Positions 8,278-14,895 of a DNA stretch of 24,798 nt are shown here, piece by piece. Source of the stretch: a virus. The stretch spans positions 1 to 24,798 of the IMG/VR virus record IMGVR_UViG_3300010392_000040, one strand, 5' to 3'. The notes beneath the pieces were generated by a model, which was not told where the DNA came from, did no database searches, and was given only the letters and a program-made list of their open reading frames with translations. The number at the start of each line of letters is the position of its first letter. Position 1 is the first letter of the stretch. The position numbers and the translations under genes were made by a program.

Positions 8278-8706
8278 TTATTCCACCGTACACAAACTAG
8301 CGCCAAAGTCGATTGTAAAACTCTCCCCGCTTGATAAAGTAATACTTGAACCTATTGAGTAATATCCAATCAATCCATCATCAGTTGAGTTATAGATAAC
8401 CGCATAAGCAAATGTCGGCATAGTACCCGTTGCAGTAACAGTCTTATCTACTGCAACAACTGTTATAATACCGGCTGTTTGTGAGGACGTATTTTCAATA
8501 TCTTCGCCACCTGCTGACCAGTCTGCATTGGCATAACTTATCTCACCTATATCAGCAAACACTGTGTCAGATCCAGGGGTAGGCGCACTAGCTGTAAGCG
8601 TTACTTTCAACGCATCACCATCTCCAGCAGCACCATCTAGCCAGCCATCGTGGTTGCCTTGTCGTAACTGTGTTACAAAATCATCATATTTAACTAAAGT
8701 TGCCAT
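8278..8706 (-). CDS. Virion structural protein, 142 aa
   Basis: A 142-residue protein of a type common in phage head-tail regions: an N-terminal helix (LVKYDDFVTQLRQGNHD), a strand with LKVTLTASAPTPGSDTV, then ISYANADWSAGGEDI, a TFAYAVIYNSTDDGLIGYY core and a final FTIDFGASL strand. The pattern 'KVTLTnsAP...diteisyanGYtaGG...fRYavlYNdt...LIGyyd.gssvtl..G.tftidf' is one I recognise from many virion proteins with no agreed function. Start follows the stop of the zinc-ribbon gene by nine bases. It probably forms part of the outer tail or capsid surface. Confidence 0.78.
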   Translation of the reverse strand: MATLVKYDDFVTQLRQGNHDGWLDGAAGDGDALKVTLTASAPTPGSDTVFADIGEISYANADWSAGGEDIENTSSQTAGIITVVAVDKTVTATGTMPTFAYAVIYNSTDDGLIGYYSIGSSITLSSGESFTIDFGASLCTVE

Positions 8707-8715
8707 ATTTATTCT

Positions 8716-9138
8716 CTATACAGTTGTACCGCTGTCTTTTAATGTTGAAGTAATTATTAGCTTATTATCGCTTTCTGCTGTTTTATAAATAGTAATTCTA
8801 TCGCCGCGTTGAGGCGTTCCTTCCAGTCTAATAACCCTGTCCTCGGTTAATTCAGTATTCCATTCCTGCAATGTGCTGTTTACTCCATAGACAATACGCT
8901 TGCCTGCATCACCAACAATCTCGATCACTTCATCGTCAGTGTCAGGGCGCGTCCACTGGACATTCTCATCCTCATCACGGCCTCTCAGAAACTCCTGCGG
9001 GTGACGAGGCTCCCAGCAGGAATCGCAGACCATCCATCCCGTCCACTCCTTCCTTAATTGGTTGGCCTTATACTTAAAGCCACACCTGTCGCATATCGCG
9101 TTATAGCTTGATGGGTCATAATAATCAGCCCTGCCCAT
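8716..9138 (-). CDS. Phage zinc-ribbon structural-region protein, 140 aa (target of HNH insertion)
   Basis: I place the start at ATG 9136-9138 (MGRADYYDPSSYNAICDRCG), preceded by a purine-rich AGGTGGTGGA; a longer frame reaching to 9240 would lie inside the HNH gene. Residues 16/19 and 38/41 form two CxxC knuckles of a zinc ribbon, followed by WEPRHPQEF and Arg/Asp-rich segments and a C-terminal beta part (GDRITIYKTAES). The N-terminal 'ADxxxPgsyNAICDRCGFKyKas.LrkeWtGlmVCdkCWEPRHPQ' layout is a widespread phage protein of unknown role in the head-tail region. Upstream lies a divergent duplicate of the first 15 codons, separated from it by an HNH gene, which suggests this N-terminus was rebuilt when the endonuclease gene arrived. 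Confidence 0.85.
   Translation of the reverse strand: MGRADYYDPSSYNAICDRCGFKYKANQLRKEWTGWMVCDSCWEPRHPQEFLRGRDEDENVQWTRPDTDDEVIEIVGDAGKRIVYGVNSTLQEWNTELTEDRVIRLEGTPQRGDRITIYKTAESDNKLIITSTLKDSGTTV
9093..9102. repeat. 10-bp direct repeat, right-gene copy
   Basis: ATATCGCGTT (plus strand) here is repeated exactly at 9742-9751. It encodes the N-A-I and first base of the Cys codon of the zinc-ribbon gene. The copies lie 649 bp apart; recombining between them would remove the HNH gene and leave one intact reading frame. Confidence 0.85.
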
Positions 9139-9739
9139 TCCACCACCTGTTACCCTTGCTTGAATTTTCAGTTCCAAACAATAATTGCATATTATCCTCG
9201 CAGTGTAGTCCGCATACTGTTTTTCCGCGCAATGGGACAATATGATCTACATGTACATCTTTTCCTGTGCGCTTTTCTTCAATTTTTGCCAGCATGTACC
9301 ATAGGCTTATATATTCATCATTAGCCCAAGACGGCTTAGCGCTTATCTTCCTTACCCTATAATCTTGCGTTCTTTTTGCATCCTTTTCTAAATTATTTCT
9401 TCTCCATTTTTGGCAGCTTATTCGAGATTTTTCAGGATTCTCATCCCTCCTTTTTTTTGCCTGCCCATTAACGCGCTCTTTATTGCTCTGCCGCCATTTC
9501 TTTCCGTTAGCCCTAAACGCCACCTTGTTATCTAAATAATATTTTTGTAGCTTTTCTTTATTTCTTTCTCTCCAAAAAGATCCCTCTACATACGAGCATT
9601 CCTTGCATTTGTAATCAACACCTAAAGGCTTAGACTTTCTCTTATAGAACTCGGTCAAGAGCTTCTGCATACCGCATCTACAGCATATTTGCTGCCCCTT
9701 TTCTCCTAACGCCCTTCTCTCTTCTCTTGATATTTTCAT
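9125..9739 (-). CDS. HNH homing endonuclease, 204 aa
   Basis: A 204-residue basic protein. Residues 19/22 and 45/48 (CCRC and CKEC) form an N-terminal zinc knuckle; residues 50-135 are a long Arg/Lys/Asn-rich, probably helical, DNA-binding linker; residues 163-197 carry the HNH core: VDHIVPL (D165, H166), CGLH (H179) and the N183...N192...K195-N197 series. This layout is typical of phage free-standing HNH nucleases. The start ATG 9737-9739 directly follows the TAG of the upstream gene fragment, and its last codons overlap the ATGGGC start of the zinc-ribbon gene. No strong ribosome site is seen. Its target is likely the zinc-ribbon gene that it interrupts; that is inference. Confidence 0.88.
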   Translation of the reverse strand: MKISREERRALGEKGQQICCRCGMQKLLTEFYKRKSKPLGVDYKCKECSYVEGSFWRERNKEKLQKYYLDNKVAFRANGKKWRQSNKERVNGQAKKRRDENPEKSRISCQKWRRNNLEKDAKRTQDYRVRKISAKPSWANDEYISLWYMLAKIEEKRTGKDVHVDHIVPLRGKTVCGLHCEDNMQLLFGTENSSKGNRWWNGQG

Positions 9740-9787
9740 CTATATCGCGTTGTGAGTGCCTAGTTCAAGATGGTCTGCTCTACCCAT
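9740..9787 (-). pseudogene. Displaced 5' end of zinc-ribbon gene (15 codons then TAG)
   Basis: ATG at 9785-9787 begins MGRADHLELGTHNAI and stops at TAG 9740-9742, immediately before the HNH start. Compared with the intact gene (MGRADYYDPSSYNAI), the first five residues are identical but GGT/GGC, AGA/AGG, GCA/GCT and GAC/GAT differ only at third codon positions; six further residues differ, and the last ten bases are identical. This is the original gene's head, cut off by the endonuclease insertion. It overlaps the end of the sulfotransferase-like gene by eight bases, as an intact start in this operon would. Confidence 0.75.
9742..9751. repeat. 10-bp direct repeat, upstream fragment copy
   Basis: Exact second copy of ATATCGCGTT (see 9093-9102). 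Here it ends the truncated reading frame; the next two bases (AG) close it with a TAG stop. Confidence 0.85.
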
Positions 9788-10280
9788 GTCTGTGTCTCGC
9801 TAACCTGGACGCATAGAAATCCATAATCCAGTTTGGTGTATTTAATATACGATTATCAGTTATTTCAAAATCATGCGTATTTCTTTCGGTCAAAACGGGT
9901 AAATCAGTTTCCAGCTTATGATTAACCATTTCACTCATTTCATCTATTTGCCTGTTTCTAATCGGCTCATCTATGAACAAATAAAAAGGGTCATATTTAT
10001 CAACAATATTAATCATATTCTTAAACTGTTGGTCAATAAGACCCTCTCTATTCCGTCTTTTGTGTGATTCGATAATTCTTACTGGATGCCTTAGTGGAAC
10101 ATAACAAGGATGCTTAATTTTGCATATCGTTGCGTCTGTTACATGAAAGCAGACTTTATATAACTTCTCATCACCTATATCTTCATTCCATGATAAGTGA
10201 TGAAAATCTTTAAATATCTCGTCCTTTATGAGATGGGTTCCAGAGTGCATTATCGAAGGGATACATACAATATCAGCCAA
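9780..10280 (-). CDS. Sulfotransferase-fold (P-loop) protein, 166 aa
   Basis: A 166-residue protein. Residues 8-18 (PSIMHSGTHLI) match the 5'-phosphosulfate-binding loop of sulfotransferases (PRSGTxxL) and residues 61-72 (VPLRHPVRIIES) match the 3'-phosphate-binding strand, with R64 and S72 in the expected places, followed by basic HKRR. At 166 residues it is much shorter than full sulfotransferases (250-300), but compact P-loop relatives of this kind occur in marine phages. Translation seems to start at TTG 10278-10280; the first ATG downstream would remove the P-loop. The gene follows the beta-helix gene by two bases and lies in the virion module, unusual for an enzyme. Whether it uses PAPS is not shown. 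Confidence 0.65.
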   Translation of the reverse strand: MADIVCIPSIMHSGTHLIKDEIFKDFHHLSWNEDIGDEKLYKVCFHVTDATICKIKHPCYVPLRHPVRIIESHKRRNREGLIDQQFKNMINIVDKYDPFYLFIDEPIRNRQIDEMSEMVNHKLETDLPVLTERNTHDFEITDNRILNTPNWIMDFYASRLARHRHG

Positions 10281-10282
10281 CT

Positions 10283-11227
10283 TTATGTTGACGCTGCGTG
10301 TACTAAACCAGCGGTTTCAGTCACCACATTAACTGCGTAGTTCTCAGACATGCCAAGGTTTGCATTAATGAAAAGACCCGTAATAGCCGAAGTCTCAAGT
10401 ACAGTGGCATGGTTTCTATAACAAGTACCTGAACAACCGGCAGCTAATGACACAGCACCGGCAGCCGCAGCCGTTGAGCTATTGTAGATATTGTTATCAT
10501 TTATCTGTATGCCTAACGCAGCAGTTGTCACGTTATAAATAGCCGCTGTAGAGAATTCACCCATAATGGTATTATTGGTGATTACTGAGTTATCGGCCAA
10601 TGTTTCAACACCAGCAGCCGCAACGTCTGTAACTGCTGTTCCAGCAAGTGATACTTCCTGATTAACAGTGTTATTGTTAAAATAGAAACCAGTAGCAGCA
10701 GTAGTCGTAACAATGGAAGTTAATAGCGAAGCCGCAGCAACGGTACTACCAAAGTAACAGTTTTCTACCGTGTAATTGGCACCTGAAACAATAACGCCAT
10801 CAACAACATTAGCGATTGATGATACAAGCCTGATGTTTGACGTTGACATATTACCAGCAGTAACCGTAAGTGTTGACCCAGTAGCGGAGAAAGTAAATGT
10901 TGGTGCTAAAGAACCCGCCCCTAAGCCGATAATAGCAACACCAGCTACATTCCATACTTCACCTCCCGCCGTCGCAATGGTTTCAGTGTAACCGGGCATA
11001 ACCATGATGATGTCACCACGACTTGCAATACATTTTGTTAGCGCACCAGTAATGGATGCAAATGGGCGACGATATGTACCATCATTACCATCGGAACCGC
11101 TGATACCTCCTTTAGCAAGTACCGATGAACTGTTCACCCAGAATACTTCACCCGGATGTGCTTGCTGTAGTGGGATTCCACGAATAGTTACACCACTCAT
11201 GAACCCGTTTGGATAATTAGAAGACAT
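10283..11227 (-). CDS. Beta-helix-like virion protein, 314 aa
   Basis: I choose ATG 11225-11227 (MSSNYPNGF) because a strong GGAGG lies six bases upstream; a TTG four codons earlier would start within that ribosome site. Residues about 45-75 contain GSDGNDGTYRRPFASITGAL, a motif typical of pectate-lyase-like right-handed beta-helix phage proteins ('GsDgn.GTs..pFaTi..Al'). The rest is repetitive Asn/Thr/Ala strands (SNIRLVSSIANVVDGVIVSG, ENCYFGSTV, ITNNTIMGEF, INDNNIYNSS) fitting helix turns. No clear catalytic Asp/Glu set is seen. It is the first gene after the coat terminator and probably a surface or tail component. Confidence 0.75.
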   Translation of the reverse strand: MSSNYPNGFMSGVTIRGIPLQQAHPGEVFWVNSSSVLAKGGISGSDGNDGTYRRPFASITGALTKCIASRGDIIMVMPGYTETIATAGGEVWNVAGVAIIGLGAGSLAPTFTFSATGSTLTVTAGNMSTSNIRLVSSIANVVDGVIVSGANYTVENCYFGSTVAAASLLTSIVTTTAATGFYFNNNTVNQEVSLAGTAVTDVAAAGVETLADNSVITNNTIMGEFSTAAIYNVTTAALGIQINDNNIYNSSTAAAAGAVSLAAGCSGTCYRNHATVLETSAITGLFINANLGMSENYAVNVVTETAGLVHAAST

Positions 11228-11249
11228 AATTCCCTCCAAAGGAATAAGT

Positions 11250-11270
11250 CGGTTAGATATGTACTAACCG
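11250..11270. repeat. Perfect 7-bp inverted repeat in the coat/beta-helix gap
   Basis: CGGTTAG at 11250-11256 and CTAACCG at 11264-11270 are separated by seven bases. In the leftward transcript it lies 6 bases downstream of the terminator's A/T tail and about 11 bases upstream of the GGAGG of the next gene. It could be a second, weak terminator, an mRNA-stabilising hairpin, or an operator; no run of T follows, so termination is the least likely. Confidence 0.6.
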
Positions 11271-11275
11271 AACAA

Positions 11276-11303
11276 GATAAAAAGAAAGGGGCCGAAGCCC
11301 CTT
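11276..11303 (-). terminator. Rho-independent terminator after the major capsid gene
   Basis: Read leftward, AAGGGGC-TTCG-GCCCCTT (11303-11286) is a 7-bp GC-rich stem with a very stable TTCG loop, followed by TTCTTTTTAT (11285-11276). It lies 22 bases past the capsid stop codon. It likely ends most capsid transcripts and lets the tail genes be made at lower level by read-through. Confidence 0.9.
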
Positions 11304-11325
11304 CCAAGTGACAGTCTATGCTGTC

Positions 11326-12234
11326 TTATGCACCAGTTGAAAGGTAGATTCCACGAGGATCTGCCCAACCGAATGACTCACGACCTTCAACCTTGAACTT
11401 GGCGTTCGAGGTATCGAAATCGTTATCAGCCGAAATGGAGTCAGCTTCACGTTCAAAGTGAATCATGCCATTCTCGACATCCGTCAACAGATACCATGCG
11501 TCGGCATTAGTCAGATAGTGATTGACTGAATAACCATCGGGGATGGTACGTGTGTTAGCAAGTGCGTTGGCATCGTTATCCGCAGTAGCAACACGAAGTG
11601 CGCTATTAAGGATACGTTCAGCCTCATACTTGTTAGCCGGTGGGACGATAAGCTTGCGTGGAGTGGCCGCGATCAGAAGACCACGATCATCCATCCAAGC
11701 TGCCATGTCAATTTCAGCCTGCTCCAAAGCAGCCTCGGACAAGTCCAAGTGTGCTGTTGGAATGTTAGACCAAGTACCACCCGCTTTATTTGGATGAGAG
11801 GCACTACCCAGAACAACACCATCGCCGCCGGTATATCCAGAGGTGGTGGCACGGTTAAGGACGTTAGCCGCTACAGTCTCACGGGTAATTCGCTTTGAAC
11901 GACCCAGTGCTTTAGCACGGTCTTCAGCGAGTTGCATGTACAGATTGTCAGCGATTGCATTCTTGGTAATGATAAAACCAAGCTTGTAGTTCAGGTTGGT
12001 AAACCTGGTAACAAAACCCTGTTGGGCATTATCGTATGGTACGGAGCCACCTTCCGGTACTGCTGCTGCCATACCGAACCATGAAGAACCTACGATTTCT
12101 TCATAAGCCCGTTTGGACGTACGAGTTTCGTAAATTTCCTTACACTGCTCAGAACGACGGTTATAGCTTGCGCCATACCATGTTTGTACGCCCGGTTCGA
12201 GCGATTTGGCAAAACTGCCAGTATTAATAGGCAT
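11326..12234 (-). CDS. Major capsid protein (HK97-fold, Mu gpT-like group)
   Basis: A 302-residue protein. Its signature blocks are KRAYEEIVG followed by FGMAAAVPEGGSVPYDNAQQ (residues 41-71), the GFIITKNAIADNLY block (86-99), the GGDG/ASHPNKAGG loop (136-153), EAALEQ...MDDRGL (167-186) with KLIVPP (194-199), and a C-terminal SFGWADPRGIY. These match the coat family widespread in podoviruses with P22-like tails. The ribosome site is AGGAG, seven bases before ATG. It forms the shell with the scaffold two genes upstream, and is followed by the TTCG terminator. Length and order (scaffold, AT-hook protein, decoration, coat) are ordinary for the group. Confidence 0.9.
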   Translation of the reverse strand: MPINTGSFAKSLEPGVQTWYGASYNRRSEQCKEIYETRTSKRAYEEIVGSSWFGMAAAVPEGGSVPYDNAQQGFVTRFTNLNYKLGFIITKNAIADNLYMQLAEDRAKALGRSKRITRETVAANVLNRATTSGYTGGDGVVLGSASHPNKAGGTWSNIPTAHLDLSEAALEQAEIDMAAWMDDRGLLIAATPRKLIVPPANKYEAERILNSALRVATADNDANALANTRTIPDGYSVNHYLTNADAWYLLTDVENGMIHFEREADSISADNDFDTSNAKFKVEGRESFGWADPRGIYLSTGA

Positions 12235-12244
12235 AATATTACTC

Positions 12245-12814
12245 CTATGCTATTGGGGCAGCGTACTGCTTATCGACGAAAGTAACCCAAACACGCTTGT
12301 TGGCTACTCCGGTGGCTTGATCATAACTGGGGCCAATTGGAGCCTCAACAACCATTACGTCACCATCATTTGTAAGCGCGTCACCATCAATTTCCATCTG
12401 CGAACGTCCAGTAGTGGAATTGCCATCAGTCGCAAGCAAGTCGTAAGCCTCGCCAACTACGATGTCTTCACTGTCATCGAACTGCGCTTCAAAAAGTACA
12501 TCTGCTGGGGGTACATAGAAAATTCGATAATCTGCTTCAACATCAGCAGAAGTATCAAAAAATCCTTTCTCAAGATTAGCTGGGTCGAATGGAACTTCAC
12601 CGCCTTCCATAGTTACAGTACCAACACCAACACATACACCAAGACACTCACCCGCTACTGCCATTTGAACAGCAGCACCGGACGAAAGTGAAATCGGGTC
12701 GCCAATGAAAATATCGTCAGCACCGGGCAGTATTGCCCTTACCATCGAAGATATTGGTGCGCCCGATAAAGTCTTAACGGCTCTGAACCCGTTAGGACGA
12801 TCTACGTTAGCCAT
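12245..12814 (-). CDS. Head decoration-like structural protein, 189 aa
   Basis: A 189-residue protein beginning MANVDRPNGFRAVKTLSGAP, the N-terminal form ('aNvnaPfGFrPvrhldG') of a common virion protein next to coat genes. It continues with FIGDPISLSSG, a VGVGTVTMEGG strand, an FYVPPADVLFEAQ segment and SQMEIDG near the C-terminus. It is thought to be a capsid-associated or decoration protein; its function is not settled. GAGG precedes the ATG by eight bases. It lies ten bases before the coat gene, so both are made together. Confidence 0.82.
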   Translation of the reverse strand: MANVDRPNGFRAVKTLSGAPISSMVRAILPGADDIFIGDPISLSSGAAVQMAVAGECLGVCVGVGTVTMEGGEVPFDPANLEKGFFDTSADVEADYRIFYVPPADVLFEAQFDDSEDIVVGEAYDLLATDGNSTTGRSQMEIDGDALTNDGDVMVVEAPIGPSYDQATGVANKRVWVTFVDKQYAAPIA

Positions 12815-12834
12815 TTTATTTTCCTCAAAAAAAG

Positions 12835-13317
12835 TTAGTCTTCAACAGCCTTGGCAAGTGAATTTGTATTCTCAACTTCGCCATAGCGGCCATCATCAGT
12901 TTTAAGCTTGCGGAATATATCTCTCTCTGTCTTGTCGATTATTTCTGCTTTTAGCTTTTTGTCTTCTTCGTGGAACTCTCTTGGCTGGCGCATTAATACG
13001 CCCTTCTTGCCCGTTCTTTTATCCACTATCACGGAATGGGCTGAACCTGTTTTCACCGCGTTTCCTCCAAGAAACTCAACATCCTGGCTCTGGTCTATTT
13101 CATAACCATAGCTTTTCAGTTCTTCTATTCTGCCGCCTTCATCGTTGGCAACGCGATAAACATAATTTTCATGATCAAAATTACCTGAAAGCGCCATTGG
13201 TCCCGCAAGCCGACTATTGGCCGAACTCCTGCGTACTCGACCTGACCTGTTAGAAGGATCAGGTTTCTTTGCTGGTCTGCCGCGCTTCTTTGGGGCTACT
13301 TTTGTTTCTTCTGTCAT
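12835..13317 (-). CDS. Head-region protein with AT-hook-like N-terminus, 160 aa
   Basis: A 160-residue protein between scaffold and decoration genes. Residues 10-18 (KKRGRPAKK) form an AT-hook-like motif, the minor-groove binder, in a very basic first 35 residues (net strongly positive, GRVRRSS). Residues 45-95 are a beta-rich segment with DVEFLGGNAVKTGSAHSVIV, and the C-terminal 50 residues are charged and helical (EEDKKLKAEIIDKTERDIFRKL). AGAGGA lies about seven bases upstream of the start. The family is unknown to me. It could bind DNA inside the head or act in packaging; that is inference from the AT-hook alone. Confidence 0.72.
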   Translation of the reverse strand: MTEETKVAPKKRGRPAKKPDPSNRSGRVRRSSANSRLAGPMALSGNFDHENYVYRVANDEGGRIEELKSYGYEIDQSQDVEFLGGNAVKTGSAHSVIVDKRTGKKGVLMRQPREFHEEDKKLKAEIIDKTERDIFRKLKTDDGRYGEVENTNSLAKAVED

Positions 13318-13328
13318 CGTCTAATCCT

Positions 13329-14273
13329 CTAAAATATGTATGCTTTCAGATAATCTTCTTCAGTCATATCTGGTATTGATTCAATTACTTCTCTTGCAAC
13401 AGCCCGTTGGTCTTCAGGTAAGTCCTGCAGGGTCTTGCTCTTTTTCTGCTTGCTGACCACAGTGCGGTTTTGAGTGCTTGCTACCCGTGTCTGTCGTCTG
13501 GGCTTTTCTTGTTCGGGGAATTCCTGCTTAATCCCGTTTAATACGTGATTAAAGGTTTCTTCTGGAGGGGGGAGATGTCCATATCTAGCCTGATACTCTG
13601 TAACGTAAGTCACGCCAATCTCATCAGCTCGTGTGGTCATTTCGTAGTCCTTTCGATACCACGTATTTTTCTTTACGAAGTCGGCCTTGGCTTCCGTGTA
13701 ATCATCGGCTAATTGCTCGTCTTGGTCGTCTTCTTCAGTGACGTTTGATTCAATCTGACTGTCGATCTTTTTCAGTTCTGCTACGTCATCTGAATCCAAG
13801 TATTCAGCATTCAATAACTTGTCTTTTGCTGCCTGTAATTCGTTATTAAGTCGTTTCTTGTCATCAAGTGACTTTTGGACAATCTGCTTGCTTTGTTCGG
13901 CAAGGGATTGAATCTTTTTGTTCTGTTCGTCGATATCTCCGCGCATCAGGCTTATCTTTTTGAACAGGGGTGCGCGTTCAAGGAACTCTATGGCTGAGAT
14001 TTTATGCCCAAACTTATCCTCACCATCCTCCTTCCAACCGCGCTTTGCTGCCTCTTCCTTGGCCTGATCTTCAGTTAGTTTATTCGCTAAGGCTATGGGT
14101 TGATCGCTGTTTAGGGCTTCGTCAAGATCGAAGGTTTCTTCGACTTCTTCCTCTTGCCCATCTCCTTGAATTGTTTCTTCAACCACTTCTTCAGCTTCTT
14201 CGAGGTTACTATCATCCGGTTCTCCGAGTGATTGCTGAATGTTTTGTTCGAGTGCTTCTAAATCTATTGACAT
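13329..14273 (-). CDS. Capsid scaffolding protein
   Basis: A 314-residue, very acidic, mostly helical protein with no Cys. Residues 20-60 are Glu/Asp-rich; residues 60-80 hold EDQAKEEAAKRGWKEDG, and residues 110-195 form heptad-like coiled coil (GDIDEQNKKIQSLAEQSKQ, RLNNELQAAKDK). The last 60 residues turn basic (PRRQTRV, SKQKKSK), then end with helical DMTEEDYLKAYIF. In P22-type scaffolds the basic C-terminal helix-turn-helix binds the coat protein. Position two genes before the coat gene, length and charge pattern all fit. It starts three bases after the co-chaperonin's stop. Confidence 0.82.
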   Translation of the reverse strand: MSIDLEALEQNIQQSLGEPDDSNLEEAEEVVEETIQGDGQEEEVEETFDLDEALNSDQPIALANKLTEDQAKEEAAKRGWKEDGEDKFGHKISAIEFLERAPLFKKISLMRGDIDEQNKKIQSLAEQSKQIVQKSLDDKKRLNNELQAAKDKLLNAEYLDSDDVAELKKIDSQIESNVTEEDDQDEQLADDYTEAKADFVKKNTWYRKDYEMTTRADEIGVTYVTEYQARYGHLPPPEETFNHVLNGIKQEFPEQEKPRRQTRVASTQNRTVVSKQKKSKTLQDLPEDQRAVAREVIESIPDMTEEDYLKAYIF

Positions 14274-14276
14274 CTG

Positions 14277-14636
14277 TTAATCCTCTAATACACCTAAAAT
14301 ATTCTCATCTGCTAACAAAAAGTAAACTTGGGGCTTGTCATCTACATAATCGTTCTCATCTAGATAGCGGTCTGCTACGTGTCGTTTGAAGTAAACATGG
14401 TCGCCTACCTCTGCCCACTTATCGCCACCAAAAGCATCCCACGCGGTCTCACCAGCGGCTACCAGAGTGCCTTTGACCCTGGCTACCTCTTCACGACTTA
14501 CCTCATCCTTATTGGAATGTACGATAATTCCGCCCTCTGAAACCTTTTCAACGGGGTCTGGTTTGACAAGGACATAATGCCCGCATGGTCTTAGTGGGAG
14601 TTTGTCAATCTTCAATAACTTGCTCGGTTGGTTCAT
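14277..14636 (-). CDS. groES: GroES-like co-chaperonin
   Basis: A 119-residue protein with the Cpn10 layout: the first strand LRPCGHYVLVKPDP (residues 15-28), the mobile loop with GGIIV (35-39, the hydrophobic I-I-V tripeptide that docks on GroEL), then EVARVKGTLVAAG, VGDHVYFKRH with the roof segment, and the final ILGVLED strand. Bacterial GroES is about 97 residues, so it is slightly longer with an N-terminal extension. Phage versions (T4 gp31, others) let host GroEL fold large capsid proteins. The gene sits directly before scaffold and coat genes, supporting that role. The start overlaps the upstream gene by 32 bases; no alternative ATG lies downstream before the core. Confidence 0.88.
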   Translation of the reverse strand: MNQPSKLLKIDKLPLRPCGHYVLVKPDPVEKVSEGGIIVHSNKDEVSREEVARVKGTLVAAGETAWDAFGGDKWAEVGDHVYFKRHVADRYLDENDYVDDKPQVYFLLADENILGVLED

Positions 14637-14895
14637 CTTCTGTCATTTCCTCTAGTGATAATATTACGTCAGCATAAGCCTGTGCTTTGCCGAGTGCTTC
14701 TGAATTCTTCTGAATGGTTTCTTCTACTGATTCGCCGGTAAAGTCTCCGTTTACCCAGTTGTCTTTGAGGTCTTCTAATCTCTCAATCAATTGGGCTTTG
14801 TGATACTTACCGGTTCGCTGGTTTAACCAGCCTCTTGCTTGTTCTGGGGTGGGTTCTCTGGGTTCTGTTTTTGGTCTTTGAATAACTATCTTAAT
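14605..14895 (-). CDS. 96-aa protein, apparently initiated at ATT (or 61 aa from TTG)
   Basis: The frame is open from a TAG just before 14899 down to TAA/TAG near 14605, with no ATG or GTG near its 5' end. AGGAG (14902-14906) stands six bases before ATT at 14893-14895, which overlaps the previous gene's TAA as ATTAA. The inferred product begins IKIVIQRPKTEPREPTPEQ and has ARGWLNQRTGKYHKAQ before the acidic helical ending. A TTG at 14788-14790 would give 61 residues but has no ribosome site and would discard a coding-looking N-terminus. The family is unknown; an acidic helical protein before the co-chaperonin. ATT is a known though rare start codon (infC); a lost ATG or a sequence error are alternatives. 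Confidence 0.6.
   Translation of the reverse strand: MKIVIQRPKTEPREPTPEQARGWLNQRTGKYHKAQLIERLEDLKDNWVNGDFTGESVEETIQKNSEALGKAQAYADVILSLEEMTEDEPTEQVIED

Larger units (their letters stand above)
9093..9741 (-). mobile_element. 649-bp HNH-endonuclease insertion in zinc-ribbon gene
   Basis: The segment lies between two exact copies of ATATCGCGTT (9093-9102 and 9742-9751) and is almost wholly filled by an HNH nuclease gene. Its downstream end supplies a new first 15 codons for the interrupted gene. Removal of 649 bp would join MGRADHLELGTHNAI to CDRCGFKYK in frame. There is too little non-coding sequence for a group I or II intron core, so this looks like a free-standing homing gene that entered by homologous repair, not a self-splicing element. 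That reading is inferred from the duplication. Confidence 0.65.

Noticed and set aside
9139-9240. A longer start of the zinc-ribbon gene inside the HNH gene
   Set aside because: The added residues are a frame shadow of the HNH C-terminus; the family starts at the MGRAD methionine.
9093-9787. A group I intron carrying the HNH gene
   Set aside because: The HNH frame fills almost the whole 649 bp, leaving no room for an intron core of about 200 bases, and the downstream copy of the gene head has its own ATG and ribosome site.
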